The notes beneath the pieces are model-generated. The model was not told where the DNA came from and searched no databases. It saw only the letters and a list, made by a program, of their open reading frames with translations. 64,000 bases of DNA from an uncultured Lachnospiraceae bacterium. Lineage in GTDB: Bacteria; Bacillota; Clostridia; Lachnospirales; Lachnospiraceae. The position numbers were made by a program, and so were the translations under genes. This document shows, in pieces, positions 1 through 9,606 of the stretch. Numbering within the stretch: position 1 is the first letter of the stretch; the number at the start of each line of letters is the position of its first letter. The stretch spans positions 1-64,000 of the forward strand of contig CAKQYS010000007.1 in NCBI GenBank assembly GCA_934293375.1, written 5' to 3'.

Positions 1-134
1 GTGTACTGGTGGCTGTTCATCAGAGCGATGAAAAGATAATCATTCTTCAATGAATACGGTATCTTGGCCGATTCATCACGAATGCCTAAAAAATTGGGAA
101 TCCCTGTGGATTCAGATACATTCGTCTTATGCAA
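1..134 (-). CDS. Rpn/PD-(D/E)XK transposase-family nuclease, N-terminus only (partial)
   Basis: An open frame of 44 codons runs from a TTG at 132-134 off the left edge. A perfect AAGGAGG site lies 7 nt before the TTG, and the nearby ATG/GTG codons hit stops at once, so TTG is the only workable start. The visible end, IPYSLKNDYLFIALMNSH, resembles the opening KNDYLFKxLM segment of Rpn-type recombination-promoting nucleases that are abundant in Lachnospiraceae. The catalytic part lies outside the window, so the family call rests on one short motif. Confidence 0.5.
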   Translation of the reverse strand, partial: MHKTNVSESTGIPNFLGIRDESAKIPYSLKNDYLFIALMNSHQY

Positions 135-194
135 TCACATGCCTCCTTCTTTCGGAGACACACCGGTATGTCGTATGTATGAATTCATATATTT

Positions 195-222
195 ATCATA
201 CCATATAATTGTGCAATGTCAA
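195..222 (-). promoter_or_regulatory. Promoter for the left-edge gene
   Basis: On the minus strand: TTGACA (217-222), 16 bp, TATGAT (195-200) with a TG just upstream of the -10. It is correctly placed about 60 bp upstream of the TTG start at 134. The surrounding 135-335 stretch is AT-rich and holds nothing else that I can see; no clear terminator follows the gtrA-like gene. Confidence 0.55.
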
Positions 223-335
223 CATCAAATATATACTTTTATCCTTTAATTATATATCATATATCCTGATTATACAATTCATCTCAATCATACTATCTGT
301 CCCATACATCCCAAATACCTTATTACTATTCTCTA

Positions 336-821
336 TCACTTCTTCTGCCGATAAGCCCAGAACTTATTCACACAGAAATTTATCGGAATGGTAAGTACCA
401 TATTCAAAAACGGTGCCAATGAGACTGCCAGATCCTCTGCCTTCATATTCATCCCATACTGTGCGATCAAACCAACCACCGGGATTAGATACTGCTCAAT
501 ATGAATCACATTTAACCACAGGATCAGCAATACCTCTGTCAGGAATAATCCGGTAAATGCATACGATATGTATGTCTTGATCAGCACCTGCCACCACACA
601 CGATGGACAGCATCCTCGGACTCCTTAAAAACGAATCTGCTCTGTAACAAAAATGCCGTAAACACACTGATGATAAATCCCATAATATTGGCTACATGCA
701 CACTTGCATGAAATGCATAATAACAAACCGAATATACCGTATATGAGACGATTGTGTTGCACACGCCAACCAGCCCAAACTTAATAAACTGCCAAAGGGC
801 TGCTAATTTATTGTTTTGCAT
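336..821 (-). CDS. GtrA-family polyprenyl-phosphate-sugar flippase
   Basis: A small membrane protein of 161 residues with about four hydrophobic segments and the GtrA opening signature (FIKFGLVGVCNTIVSYTVY). GtrA proteins are thought to flip undecaprenyl-phosphate-linked single sugars across the membrane for side-chain glycosylation. The start ATG has a GAGGAA site 8 nt upstream and overlaps the previous gene by 14 bp, so it is the last gene of the polysaccharide run. It pairs logically with the GtrB-like synthase at 9603-10559 and the membrane glycosyltransferase-like protein at 11485. Family assignment is solid; the sugar carried is inferred. Confidence 0.85.
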   Translation of the reverse strand: MQNNKLAALWQFIKFGLVGVCNTIVSYTVYSVCYYAFHASVHVANIMGFIISVFTAFLLQSRFVFKESEDAVHRVWWQVLIKTYISYAFTGLFLTEVLLILWLNVIHIEQYLIPVVGLIAQYGMNMKAEDLAVSLAPFLNMVLTIPINFCVNKFWAYRQKK

Positions 822-1815
822 TGCAAGTTCCTCTTTCTTCCATTATCATATCACAATCTGTCAGATACTTTCTTGCATACAACAATCGAGTACCTTTCTG
901 TGTATGCTGTACATCATATAATAAAATTCCATCACTATATTGTGTATGAAGTCTTTTATCCTTAACCTTTAAATTCCACATATCATCGAAGTCTGCATAA
1001 TATGCAGATGCACCCTGGTATGATGTACCTCTATTATCTTTATCACAACTATAATACAATCTGTATCCAGCTGTAATCTGTTCTATTGATGCCGGCTCAT
1101 GATCACAGCTTGCTGAAATCAACTCTTTTTCTTCACCAAACTGCTTGCCTGTCTCATCTGTAGAAATTGTAACACAAATCGCACTATCACCCTTGTCAAC
1201 AATTTCTTTCTCATACAAAACTACAAATCTATCATCCCAAAATCTAACATCTATATCCTCTATATTATTATTTGCTGTGACAACATCTGTAACATACTGC
1301 CAATTTGATAAATCCGTAGATTGGTATAAATGCACTGTATAGGTCCCATTTTCACTATTTATATCTGAATTATTTACAGTGCCTTCTATTTCTGTTACTG
1401 TAATATAATATTTATCCTGCACCTTGGTAATCGTAGGATCAATCTGTAAATTATCCGTTTCCATAATGATCTGATTGCTAAGCAAGTTAAATTCATCATC
1501 TAATTGTACAATACCAATCTGCTTATTGCCATTTCCATATACAATAATGCCTTCATCCGCAAGACCATCAACCCAATTCGTCATCACCTCCGGATACGAT
1601 GCAATCAAACTTCCATCTTCGTCATATATTGTTAATGAGCCATTTAAACTTGTTATTACACTATTATTGAAAAACTTAGCATCGCCATTATGCAATTGAG
1701 GAATACTCATGGTAACTCTGAACAAAATATTTGCTCTTATATAGATGTATATCATAGTGCACAAAAGCAAAAGCACAATATACACTATTAAATGTATTAT
1801 CTTTGAGTGTTTCAT
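808..1815 (-). CDS. Membrane-anchored beta-propeller (GH43/GH130-like) protein
   Basis: About 335 residues: a basic N-terminus, one membrane span (roughly residues 6-27) and an extracytoplasmic domain with repeating sheet-like blades, each with W/F-D-x-F/Y motifs such as DVRFWDDRFVVLYEKE and an HEPASIEQI segment. This pattern recalls the five-bladed propellers of GH43/GH32/GH130-type enzymes, but I cannot point to a full catalytic triad, so it may bind rather than cut glycan. The start is uncertain: ATG at 1815 gives K-rich MKHSK before the span; a TTG at 1830 is an alternative. Neither has a good ribosome site. It lies at the 3' end of the polysaccharide operon. Confidence 0.55.
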   Translation of the reverse strand: MKHSKIIHLIVYIVLLLLCTMIYIYIRANILFRVTMSIPQLHNGDAKFFNNSVITSLNGSLTIYDEDGSLIASYPEVMTNWVDGLADEGIIVYGNGNKQIGIVQLDDEFNLLSNQIIMETDNLQIDPTITKVQDKYYITVTEIEGTVNNSDINSENGTYTVHLYQSTDLSNWQYVTDVVTANNNIEDIDVRFWDDRFVVLYEKEIVDKGDSAICVTISTDETGKQFGEEKELISASCDHEPASIEQITAGYRLYYSCDKDNRGTSYQGASAYYADFDDMWNLKVKDKRLHTQYSDGILLYDVQHTQKGTRLLYARKYLTDCDMIMEERGTCNAKQ

Positions 1816-1886
1816 ATTATTATGTGACAAACCTAATTATTATCACAGGCTCCTCTCTATATGTTATTTATGCAATAATATACCAA

Positions 1887-2969
1887 TCATTTCTCCTCTG
1901 GTATAAAAATACAATCTATTTTGTTGCAAATTAATCTCATCCATTGAACATTGAACAACGGTTTCTCCAGACAATATTTCCTTATTATATCTATTGCTGT
2001 ACATATAAGATAAATTACTATCGCACAAACAACTATTCTAACACCAAAAAATCTATCATAATACCATTCATTTGTTTTGAAAAGATACCATGTCCAATTT
2101 CTAAAAAAATGTCCATCATGTATTAAAATGACAGCAAAAGTCGTACTCCCCAATAAATTAATCGCCTTTACAGATTTAATATGTATCCCTTTGAAAAAAA
2201 AGAACAATGCTAATCCCGTGACTAAGAATAATATTCCACCCTCATCACATACAAATATTGTAAACCACTTCCACCCCACCCATTCTGGATAGGAAACCGA
2301 ACAATAGTAATAGATATACAAAAACGCCCAACCTATTATGAAAACACTTAACATGATCAATGGATTTTCCGTGCATTTTAATGGATATCTTTTAACATAC
2401 AACATAATAAAATAAATGAATATAAACAATATTAATCTACAATATATACTTTGTTCACTCCAAGCTAAACTTGACATAAATCGAAACAGGAAACAACACA
2501 CGCTCAATACACATAACATAAACTGATTTTGTTTTTTTGTCATTCCGTGCGCAATCATTGTTAAAAAAGGAAGAAACATATAAAAGACCAAATAAGTCTG
2601 AGCATATCCCTGTACTCCACCTGTCATTGGCATAAAGGCACTAATCCATTCAACTTTTGAAAAAGAAGCACCTAACAGTGCTGCCGCAGTTATTGTCAAA
2701 ATACTATAAAACAATGTTTCCAGCCACATTTTTAAAAATCGATTTGCCTTAAATGTTTGGTCAACCAAAAACCAACAACTTATTGCTATAAAAGTGTCAA
2801 AACAGATTTTTCCACCAGGCACAAAAAAATAAGCAATCCACAAATTTCTCGATTGCCCCATTGACAACGCACCACCATGCACCACTGCATGATGGCAAAT
2901 TATCATTAGCATACTTATGATCCTACATAATTCAATATTAGAATCTCTCATTTTTTTCTGAATAGGCAT
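1887..2969 (-). CDS. Acyltransferase family 3 (OafA/NeuO-like O-acyltransferase)
   Basis: 360 residues with around ten membrane spans. The N-terminus has the family signature: RDSNIELCRIISMLMIICHH, matching the R-x-x-x-(I/L)-(E/D)-x-x-R(I) ... H pattern in span 1. Acyltransferase-3 proteins move acetyl or other acyl groups onto extracytoplasmic sugars. The start ATG at 2969 has AGGAGAAG about 6 nt upstream. It follows rfbG by 15 bp in the polysaccharide run, so O-acetylation of the exported glycan is the likely job. The acyl donor and target sugar cannot be read from sequence. Confidence 0.85.
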   Translation of the reverse strand: MPIQKKMRDSNIELCRIISMLMIICHHAVVHGGALSMGQSRNLWIAYFFVPGGKICFDTFIAISCWFLVDQTFKANRFLKMWLETLFYSILTITAAALLGASFSKVEWISAFMPMTGGVQGYAQTYLVFYMFLPFLTMIAHGMTKKQNQFMLCVLSVCCFLFRFMSSLAWSEQSIYCRLILFIFIYFIMLYVKRYPLKCTENPLIMLSVFIIGWAFLYIYYYCSVSYPEWVGWKWFTIFVCDEGGILFLVTGLALFFFFKGIHIKSVKAINLLGSTTFAVILIHDGHFFRNWTWYLFKTNEWYYDRFFGVRIVVCAIVIYLICTAIDIIRKYCLEKPLFNVQWMRLICNKIDCIFIPEEK

Positions 2970-2984
2970 TCTCTTCTCCTAATT

Positions 2985-4049
2985 TTATAGATTACAAAAT
3001 TCTTTAATTTGTTTTTGCATACACCCTATATAATCACCGTGTTTTAAATATATATCTGACCACTCTACAATTTTTTCCATCGTAGTCTCAACATTCCATC
3101 TTGGAGTCCATCCGAGGGTTGCCTTTAACTTTGAGCAATCCAGCTTCAAGAAATTCGCCTCATGCGGACCACCATCATATTGATTTATCCATTTCATTGA
3201 CGCCCCAGTTTGTTGATTCCATTTTTCGCAAAACAATGTTACAAGATCACCTGTAGTCCAGCAATCTGTATCATTTGGTCCCACATTATAATTTCCCGCA
3301 TACTTTTTGTCCTCATACTGCGCTTTCACAATCGTTAAATATGCCACTACCGGCTCCAATACATGCTCATAAGGTCTGGTAGAAAATGGATTTCTTACAA
3401 CAATATCTTTCCCCTCCTGTGCAGCACGAATGCAATCAGGAATAATTCTATCTGTAGCAAAATCCCCACCCCCAATTACATTTCCTGCTCTCGCTGTTGA
3501 TATTGCAACATCCATATTCTTAAAAAACGAGTTGAGATAACTACTTGTTACTAATTCTGAACATGACTTAGAGTTTGAATACGGATCGAATCCATTCAGC
3601 TCTTCATTTTCTCTATATCCCCACTGCCATTCTCGATTTAAATATACTTTGTCTGTGGTTACATTTAAAAAAGATTTAACCGACTTTGTTTTACGAACAC
3701 ATTCTAAGATATTTACGGTTCCCATCACATTCGTCTCATATGTATATACAGGATTTTTATAGGATTCTCTGACAAGTGGCTGAGCAGCCATATGTATTAC
3801 TATCTCTGGCTGTACATCTTCAAACACTTTCATCATATGATCAAGATCTCTTACATCACCTACAACAGAATTCATCTGACCAGCCAAATGACACATGTCA
3901 AACAAACTTGGATCGGTAGGAGCCTCCAATGCATATCCGGTAACCTTAGCTCCTGTCATTATTAAAAGCTGGCACATCCAAGAACCCTTAAATCCAGTAT
4001 GACCTGTAATCAAAATTTTCTTATTTTTATAAAATGAAAAATCAATCAT
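2985..4049 (-). CDS. rfbG: CDP-glucose 4,6-dehydratase
   Basis: 354 residues, an extended short-chain dehydrogenase with the Rossmann motif ILITGHTGFKGSW near residues 11-23 and the catalytic Y-x-x-x-K as DPYSNSKSCSE. The HTGFKGSW form and full length match RfbG, which converts CDP-glucose into CDP-4-keto-6-deoxyglucose, the branch point for dideoxy and branched CDP-hexoses. The substrate maker RfbF is encoded at 10571-11347 in the same operon. No E1 (AscC, PLP/iron-sulfur) or E3 (AscD) dehydratase-reductase pair is present in the window, so the usual route to 3,6-dideoxyhexoses is not encoded here. Confidence 0.93.
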   Translation of the reverse strand: MIDFSFYKNKKILITGHTGFKGSWMCQLLIMTGAKVTGYALEAPTDPSLFDMCHLAGQMNSVVGDVRDLDHMMKVFEDVQPEIVIHMAAQPLVRESYKNPVYTYETNVMGTVNILECVRKTKSVKSFLNVTTDKVYLNREWQWGYRENEELNGFDPYSNSKSCSELVTSSYLNSFFKNMDVAISTARAGNVIGGGDFATDRIIPDCIRAAQEGKDIVVRNPFSTRPYEHVLEPVVAYLTIVKAQYEDKKYAGNYNVGPNDTDCWTTGDLVTLFCEKWNQQTGASMKWINQYDGGPHEANFLKLDCSKLKATLGWTPRWNVETTMEKIVEWSDIYLKHGDYIGCMQKQIKEFCNL

Positions 4050-4075
4050 TTTTACCCTCCATAAACATCAATATT

Positions 4076-5839
4076 TTACGCATCTAAGATTTTCAACAAA
4101 TCTTGAACAATTAAATCAGCATCTAAATGATTTTCTTTCATCACATCCGCCACATTATATCGATCTATAAAATTCTTTTTTAATCCATAATTAAGAACCC
4201 TCTGGCTTGATGGACCATAATAGCTGGCAATTTTTTGACCAAAGCCTCCATCTAACACGCCATCTTCTAATGTAATAATTATATCATGATCTACTTTTAA
4301 TTCCTCCAACATTTCAGTATCAATTCCTGTGATATATCGCGGATTAATAAGTGATGGAACAAACCCAAATGTTGCCTCAATTTTGTCGGATAATTCTTCG
4401 CCCATTTGATAAAAATCACCTAATGCAATAATTGCGACTTTTTCTCCTTGAACAACCATTTTATATTTATTTAAAATACCATAATCAGTATCAACTTGTG
4501 TCTTTGCGTAAAACACGCCATTTCTAGGAGCTCTTATTGCCACCGGATAATCTTGTTGCTCAATGCTCCAATCAAGCATAGCTAAATACTCTTGTTTATT
4601 AGTAGGAGCCAAATATACCATATTCGGAATATTAGATATCATCGGGATATCAAATATCCCGATATGTGTCATATCATTTGCCGCATATACGGAAGCATTA
4701 ACAACCAATAAAGTTGCTGGCATCTTATTAATGCATAGTTCTTGCGATATCTGGTCATATGTTCGTTGGAAAAAAGTAGACATCGTAGCAAATACCGGTT
4801 TACATCCATTTTTAGCCAGACCTGCAGCCATAGAAACGGCGTGCTCTTCTGCAATTCCGACATCAACAAACTGTTTTCCGGCTTTTTTCCTGTATTCTGC
4901 TGAGAACGAAAGAGCATCCGGTACAGCTGCAATCATAGTCACAATTTTTTCATCTTGTGCCATTTTTTCTATTAAATGATCCCTGACAACTCTGTCGTAT
5001 CTCTCTCCATTAAACTGATTTAGTTCTTCACCCGTCTCTATATCAAATGGTCGAACCCAATGTGTGCCCTCTTTGTGTTGTTCCGCATACCCATATCCCT
5101 TACCTTTCACAGTACATATATGAACTACTACTGGATGGTCTGCGTTTCTTATCTTCTTAAACATTGATACTAAATCATTAACACGATTTCCATTTTTTAC
5201 AAAATAATAATCATATCCCATGGCCTTAAAAATATTATTTTCAGATTTACCATCTGACTCTCTTAACTGCGCAAGATTTTTATATATTCCACCATGATTT
5301 TCTGCAATAGACATTTGATTATCATTAACCACTACAATCAAATTCCCATTTATTTCGGACGCACCAAAATCAAGTCCTTCAAATGCTTCTCCTCCACTTA
5401 ATGACCCATCTCCGATAATTGCAATAATATTTTCATTTCCACCACATAAATCCCTTGCTTTTGCCATTCCACACGCCAAACTAACTGATGTTGAAGTGTG
5501 TCCAACACGAAAATGATCATGTAAGCTTTCTTGAGGATTTGTATATCCATTCACAGTATTATACTGGGCTTTATCAGTAAATGCTGCTTGTCTTCCTGTT
5601 AATATCTTATGTGTATAACACTGATGTGACACATCAAATATTATTTTATCTTCAGGCGAGTCAAATACATAATGAAGCGCAATCGTAGCTTCCACTAAGC
5701 CTAAATTAGATGCTAAATGTCCTCCCTTTTCAGAAGCTTTTTCAGTAAGATATTTACGAATCTCACTAGCTAACTCGGTACATTCATCAATATTAAGTTT
5801 CTTTAGATCCTGAGGATTGTTAATTTTTTCGATGTACAT
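4076..5839 (-). CDS. DXS/transketolase-like thiamine-diphosphate enzyme
   Basis: 587 residues, clearly of the 1-deoxyxylulose-5-phosphate synthase clade: GGHLASNLG (39-47), DVSHQCYTHKILTGR (69-83), the ThDP motif GDGSLSGG ... NDN (143-174) and catalytic-type EEH (331-333). However, the DXS acceptor-site motif of the form DRAGxVGxDGxTH is replaced by NASVYAANDMTH (381-392): the Arg and first Asp are lost and the His is kept. In DXS these residues hold the phosphate and hydroxyls of glyceraldehyde-3-phosphate. Slightly short for DXS (about 620) and embedded in a CDP-sugar operon, it is probably not the isoprenoid enzyme. I infer acyl transfer from pyruvate to a sugar or aldehyde. Start ATG has AAAGGAG upstream. 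Confidence 0.82.
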   Translation of the reverse strand: MYIEKINNPQDLKKLNIDECTELASEIRKYLTEKASEKGGHLASNLGLVEATIALHYVFDSPEDKIIFDVSHQCYTHKILTGRQAAFTDKAQYNTVNGYTNPQESLHDHFRVGHTSTSVSLACGMAKARDLCGGNENIIAIIGDGSLSGGEAFEGLDFGASEINGNLIVVVNDNQMSIAENHGGIYKNLAQLRESDGKSENNIFKAMGYDYYFVKNGNRVNDLVSMFKKIRNADHPVVVHICTVKGKGYGYAEQHKEGTHWVRPFDIETGEELNQFNGERYDRVVRDHLIEKMAQDEKIVTMIAAVPDALSFSAEYRKKAGKQFVDVGIAEEHAVSMAAGLAKNGCKPVFATMSTFFQRTYDQISQELCINKMPATLLVVNASVYAANDMTHIGIFDIPMISNIPNMVYLAPTNKQEYLAMLDWSIEQQDYPVAIRAPRNGVFYAKTQVDTDYGILNKYKMVVQGEKVAIIALGDFYQMGEELSDKIEATFGFVPSLINPRYITGIDTEMLEELKVDHDIIITLEDGVLDGGFGQKIASYYGPSSQRVLNYGLKKNFIDRYNVADVMKENHLDADLIVQDLLKILDA

Positions 5840-5853
5840 ACTTAATTCTCCTT

Positions 5854-7536
5854 TTATAGTTGATTCAGCCTTGCATATAATGTTCTGTCAATTAATGGCT
5901 CCATATCCTGGCATTCGTTACCTTTAGGCAGTTTTGGAGACAATTCCTCTTGCATATCAACTTGAATCTCATATAGCAACTGCATATTCTTAAGAGCAAC
6001 TGATTCCTCCGTAGTAAATGTCATTCCATAAGCTTTACATATTTCTTTAAAATCAGGAACTACATATCCCGTTTCGTCTGTAACATGAATCAATTCCGTT
6101 CCAAATATTTGTTTTTGATGATCTCTAATCATTCCGGAAATATGATTATTCATCAATATTATTTTAATCGGCAATTTGTAATTTACAATATACTGTAGCT
6201 CTTGTATATTATACTGAAATCCCTGATCTCCCATTACACAGACCACATCTCTACCGGTTGCATAATACGCACCTATTGCTCTACCTAATGCCACGCCCAA
6301 AGTACCATACGCTTTTGAGTACAAAACCGTATTTCTTATCTTTGCCTTTTCAAAAGCCCGTGAAAACCAGAATTCATTATTGCCTACATCACATACATAA
6401 ATTTTATCGACACCTAAATTTACAATACAGTGTTCTAACTTTAATACGCTCTGTGGGCAATCATAATTATCTAATGATTCTCTTAATATATCACATACAT
6501 TAATCCACTCATGGAGTTTATCTTGATATGATTGTATAGCAACAAGCCCGTTCAAAAAACTTTTTGCATCGATTTTATATGATTTAGAACCTGGAATACT
6601 CCTGCTAAATTCTCCCTCATCAATATCTAGTCGGATAATTGACGCATGATTCACAATAGGAGAAAAGCTTTTTGATTCAATCGGAAATGCAAGCCTATTT
6701 CCAATAGAAATAATCAGATCAGCTTTAGACAAAATAAAATTACTGTAACGGATTCCATGACTACCAATATAACCAAAATAAAATCTTGATCCACTCAGCA
6801 GATCTTGAGAACCCCTGCTTGACAATACAGGAATTCCTAAATTATCGACCATACTATATAAACTCTCTGACTCAATGGTATGTCTAATTCCATCTCCTAT
6901 CAAAATCACTGGATGCTTCGCTCTTTGTAATTGTTTTTTTATTTCCACCAATGCACTTTCGCTATCATATTGTATATCAGCATATGGATCTATTGATCCA
7001 TTATTGCTATTACTAATATTTGGTATTTCTTTATCCCATATTGCCGCTGAAAAATCCAACAATACAGGTCCCTTTCTTCCCGAAAGTGCTCTCTTACAGG
7101 CTATATTAAATAGGTGCTCTACTTCATCTGGAGAATTTATATTTGAGGCAAACTTCGTAATATGGGACACCATGCTCACAACATCAATTTCTTGATTATT
7201 CTCAAAACGCATCTCTCCAGCATTTGTTCTGTTTCCATGTGCAGTAATAAACAACACTGGTAAAGATTCTTGATATGCCTCTGCAATACATGTAATCATA
7301 TTCGTAATTCCTGGTCCTCTAGTTGCATATGCAACTCCCAGCGTTCCCTTTGCCTGTGCATATCCACAAGCTGCAAATCCAGCCATCTGTTCATGATAAT
7401 TAAGATGAGGGGTAACAATGGGTTCATGTTTTTTCATCGCCCTTAAAAACTTTAATACCACCCCTCCTGGCACACCAAAGGTATCAGTAACATCATATTT
7501 AATTAGTTCCTTTACAACATAATCTGCAACCTGCAA
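5854..7536 (-). CDS. Acetolactate-synthase-like ThDP enzyme
   Basis: 560 residues with the three domains of the acetolactate synthase/pyruvate decarboxylase family: the activating glutamate in NYHEQMAGFAA (E49), a central Rossmann-like domain, and the C-terminal ThDP motif GDQGF ... NNH (436-465). Translation starts at TTG (7534-7536), with GAGG 7 nt before it and an in-frame TGA just upstream. Its place between a DXS-like enzyme, an aldolase and RfbG argues against branched-chain amino acid synthesis and no small subunit is present. YerE of yersiniose A synthesis, an acetolactate-synthase relative that adds a two-carbon unit to a CDP-4-ketosugar, is the closest functional precedent I know. 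That role is an inference here. Confidence 0.82.
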   Translation of the reverse strand: MQVADYVVKELIKYDVTDTFGVPGGVVLKFLRAMKKHEPIVTPHLNYHEQMAGFAACGYAQAKGTLGVAYATRGPGITNMITCIAEAYQESLPVLFITAHGNRTNAGEMRFENNQEIDVVSMVSHITKFASNINSPDEVEHLFNIACKRALSGRKGPVLLDFSAAIWDKEIPNISNSNNGSIDPYADIQYDSESALVEIKKQLQRAKHPVILIGDGIRHTIESESLYSMVDNLGIPVLSSRGSQDLLSGSRFYFGYIGSHGIRYSNFILSKADLIISIGNRLAFPIESKSFSPIVNHASIIRLDIDEGEFSRSIPGSKSYKIDAKSFLNGLVAIQSYQDKLHEWINVCDILRESLDNYDCPQSVLKLEHCIVNLGVDKIYVCDVGNNEFWFSRAFEKAKIRNTVLYSKAYGTLGVALGRAIGAYYATGRDVVCVMGDQGFQYNIQELQYIVNYKLPIKIILMNNHISGMIRDHQKQIFGTELIHVTDETGYVVPDFKEICKAYGMTFTTEESVALKNMQLLYEIQVDMQEELSPKLPKGNECQDMEPLIDRTLYARLNQL

Positions 7537-7556
7537 TTCATTTCCTCATTTCCACA

Positions 7557-8591
7557 TTATATTCCAATTATCCTTTTTAAGTTCTCAGGGGTATATCTAT
7601 GCTTCAATTCTTCTGGAACATGCGATAATGCCTTATTAATATCAACTAATGACATATTGTGATTTAATCTCATATCCATTGCATATTTATAGGCCACGCC
7701 ATATAATGCAGGAATAAATCTAACCGGTGAATATCCCCATGTTTCCATATCGTGTGCTCGAAATCTATCTATGATATCACACACCTCTAAAACACAATTT
7801 AAATCATAATTTGTATTACAATTATTATTTAAATAAGCTACCAAGAGCTCCGTTTGCAGATTACCCGCTCCCTGCCCCATTCCAATAGCACATGCATCCA
7901 CTATTTTATTTCTATCCTTCAACTCTTCCACAAAAAACTTTGCATTAATAAATGCATTTTCCATATTGTTATGTGCATGAAATCCTATTTGAATATGAGG
8001 ATCTAATTTATCAGCGTAGAACTTATAAAGCCTCTCAACATCGCTCTCTTTCATGTATCCAAAACTATCAACATAATATAATGCATATGCACCCATCTCA
8101 TTAGCAGCATATACTAATCGATCCAATTCTTCATCTGTATATCTCATTGTAAGCATCGGCTGAATAAAAACTTTATAGCCTTTTCTAGCAAGTGCCCTAC
8201 AATAATCTATTGACTGTTGTAGCTGTGAATATCGGAGAATCACTCTAATACCTTCAACCAATTCTTCAGAATAATCTGGTATATTCTGCATCGGAGTATC
8301 CGGTCCAATATATAATCCTGTATAGAGTGCTTTTTTATTTCTATTCTTAGGAAGATAACATGATAAACTCTCAATATCTTTATAAATAGCGTACTTTTCT
8401 TTATTATCATCTAAGCCTGACATACATCCTATCTCGATTATATCAATCCCTGATTGTCCCAGCAGATCAATTATTATCTTCTTTTCCTCTTCAGAAAAGA
8501 AACTAGTATTTATGCCTAGGCTATCCAAACTTTCTAAGCCTTGTCCGCCGTCTCGCAATGTACAATCCAATACTTTAAGAGTATTACTCAT
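7557..8591 (-). CDS. DRE-TIM metallolyase family aldolase (HOA aldolase/HMG-CoA lyase-like)
   Basis: 344 residues. The N-terminal LDCTLRDGG (8-16) is the DRE-TIM signature and GFHAHNNMENA (about 202-212) supplies the two metal-binding histidines. Family members make or break carbon-carbon bonds next to a carbonyl (4-hydroxy-2-oxovalerate aldolase, HMG-CoA lyase, isopropylmalate synthase). There is no acetaldehyde dehydrogenase partner and no C-terminal regulatory domain. It lies 20 bp upstream of the acetolactate-synthase-like gene and 14 bp from the epimerase, so it probably serves the same sugar pathway, perhaps by making or trimming a 2-oxo acid side chain. ATG start with AAGGAG 9 nt upstream. 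Confidence 0.82.
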   Translation of the reverse strand: MSNTLKVLDCTLRDGGQGLESLDSLGINTSFFSEEEKKIIIDLLGQSGIDIIEIGCMSGLDDNKEKYAIYKDIESLSCYLPKNRNKKALYTGLYIGPDTPMQNIPDYSEELVEGIRVILRYSQLQQSIDYCRALARKGYKVFIQPMLTMRYTDEELDRLVYAANEMGAYALYYVDSFGYMKESDVERLYKFYADKLDPHIQIGFHAHNNMENAFINAKFFVEELKDRNKIVDACAIGMGQGAGNLQTELLVAYLNNNCNTNYDLNCVLEVCDIIDRFRAHDMETWGYSPVRFIPALYGVAYKYAMDMRLNHNMSLVDINKALSHVPEELKHRYTPENLKRIIGI

Positions 8592-8604
8592 ATATCATAA
8601 CTCC

Positions 8605-9606
8605 TTATAAATAACATTTTATTGTTTCTCTAATACCATCTTCCAAATTGTAATTTAATTTCCAACCTAAACTTTTTAACTTAGTATTATTAAGCATTAA
8701 TCCAGGTTTACGCTCACCCTCAAATGGTTTGACACAGAGTTTAATTTCTGTATCTTGTTTCAAATTATTCACATTTGAAACAATAATTCCTGCAATTTCA
8801 TCCATAGCCCGAAAATTATTGCCTTCGCCATTTGATGATATATTATATGCTTCACCCAATTTACCATTCTGAGCAATCATCATAAGACCATCTACAACAT
8901 CCTCAACATAAATATTGTCTCGCCTACCCATACCCGAATTATTCATTACGACATTTTCTCCAGATATAGCTTTTTTAATAAATTCATAAAATGCTGTATC
9001 TGGTCGCATCTTAGTATATCCATACACATAACCAATTCGGGCTATCACGATTTCAACACCGTATTGTATATAATAGGCATTTGCAAGAACCTCTATCATG
9101 CGTTTTGATTCTGAATACGGAGCATTAGCAGAATTCAAATCATCTGCCAAACCAGTCTCTTCTTCATCCGCTCTTCTGTTCATCTTCATATCAAAATTCC
9201 CATATACCGTTGCTGATGAAAATACAATTAGTCTTCCCTGTATCTTTGAAACTTCTTTTTGCTTTTTTAAATATTCTGCACAATTCCTTACGCCAAATAA
9301 GTTTGCCTCTATTGTATTAACTGGTTGTGTTCTTATCTCCATTCCAGAAATCGGACTTGCCGCATGAAAAATATAATCCACAAAACCTACATTATCTGGA
9401 ATTCCTTCAATAATATTTCCAGCACACAACTGCAAATATTCTAAATCCTTTTCATCTGCAAATACATCCGTTAGTTTATCTATTTTTCTGCCAAGTGCAA
9501 TAACATATGCACCTTCCGCTAAACACTTTTTAACTAAATGACTCCCTATTAAACCTGTTGCCCCAGTAATTAATATTCTTTTGTCCTTCATTGAATTCAG
9601 CATCAT
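8605..9606 (-). CDS. NAD-dependent epimerase/dehydratase (sugar nucleotide SDR)
   Basis: 333 residues, extended SDR: ILITGATGLIGSHLV at the N-terminus, a conserved Ser region (FSSATVYGN) and catalytic NAPYSESKR (Y-x-x-x-K). The C-terminal half has the usual substrate-binding RRDNIYVEDVVDGL segment. Start codon overlaps the stop of the upstream glycosyltransferase by 4 bp (ATGA). A second ATG directly follows the first and either could be used. In the CDP-sugar context it is a likely epimerase or 4-ketoreductase acting after RfbG and the carbon-transfer step, comparable in role to YerF, but the exact reaction cannot be told. Confidence 0.85.
   Translation of the reverse strand: MMLNSMKDKRILITGATGLIGSHLVKKCLAEGAYVIALGRKIDKLTDVFADEKDLEYLQLCAGNIIEGIPDNVGFVDYIFHAASPISGMEIRTQPVNTIEANLFGVRNCAEYLKKQKEVSKIQGRLIVFSSATVYGNFDMKMNRRADEEETGLADDLNSANAPYSESKRMIEVLANAYYIQYGVEIVIARIGYVYGYTKMRPDTAFYEFIKKAISGENVVMNNSGMGRRDNIYVEDVVDGLMMIAQNGKLGEAYNISSNGEGNNFRAMDEIAGIIVSNVNNLKQDTEIKLCVKPFEGERKPGLMLNNTKLKSLGWKLNYNLEDGIRETIKCYL

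Noticed and set aside
5854..7536. Assignment of the ThDP enzyme as IlvB of valine/isoleucine synthesis
   Set aside because: No regulatory subunit or other ilv gene is present, the start is TTG within a CDP-sugar operon, and neighbours point to sugar chemistry; only the family level is supported.
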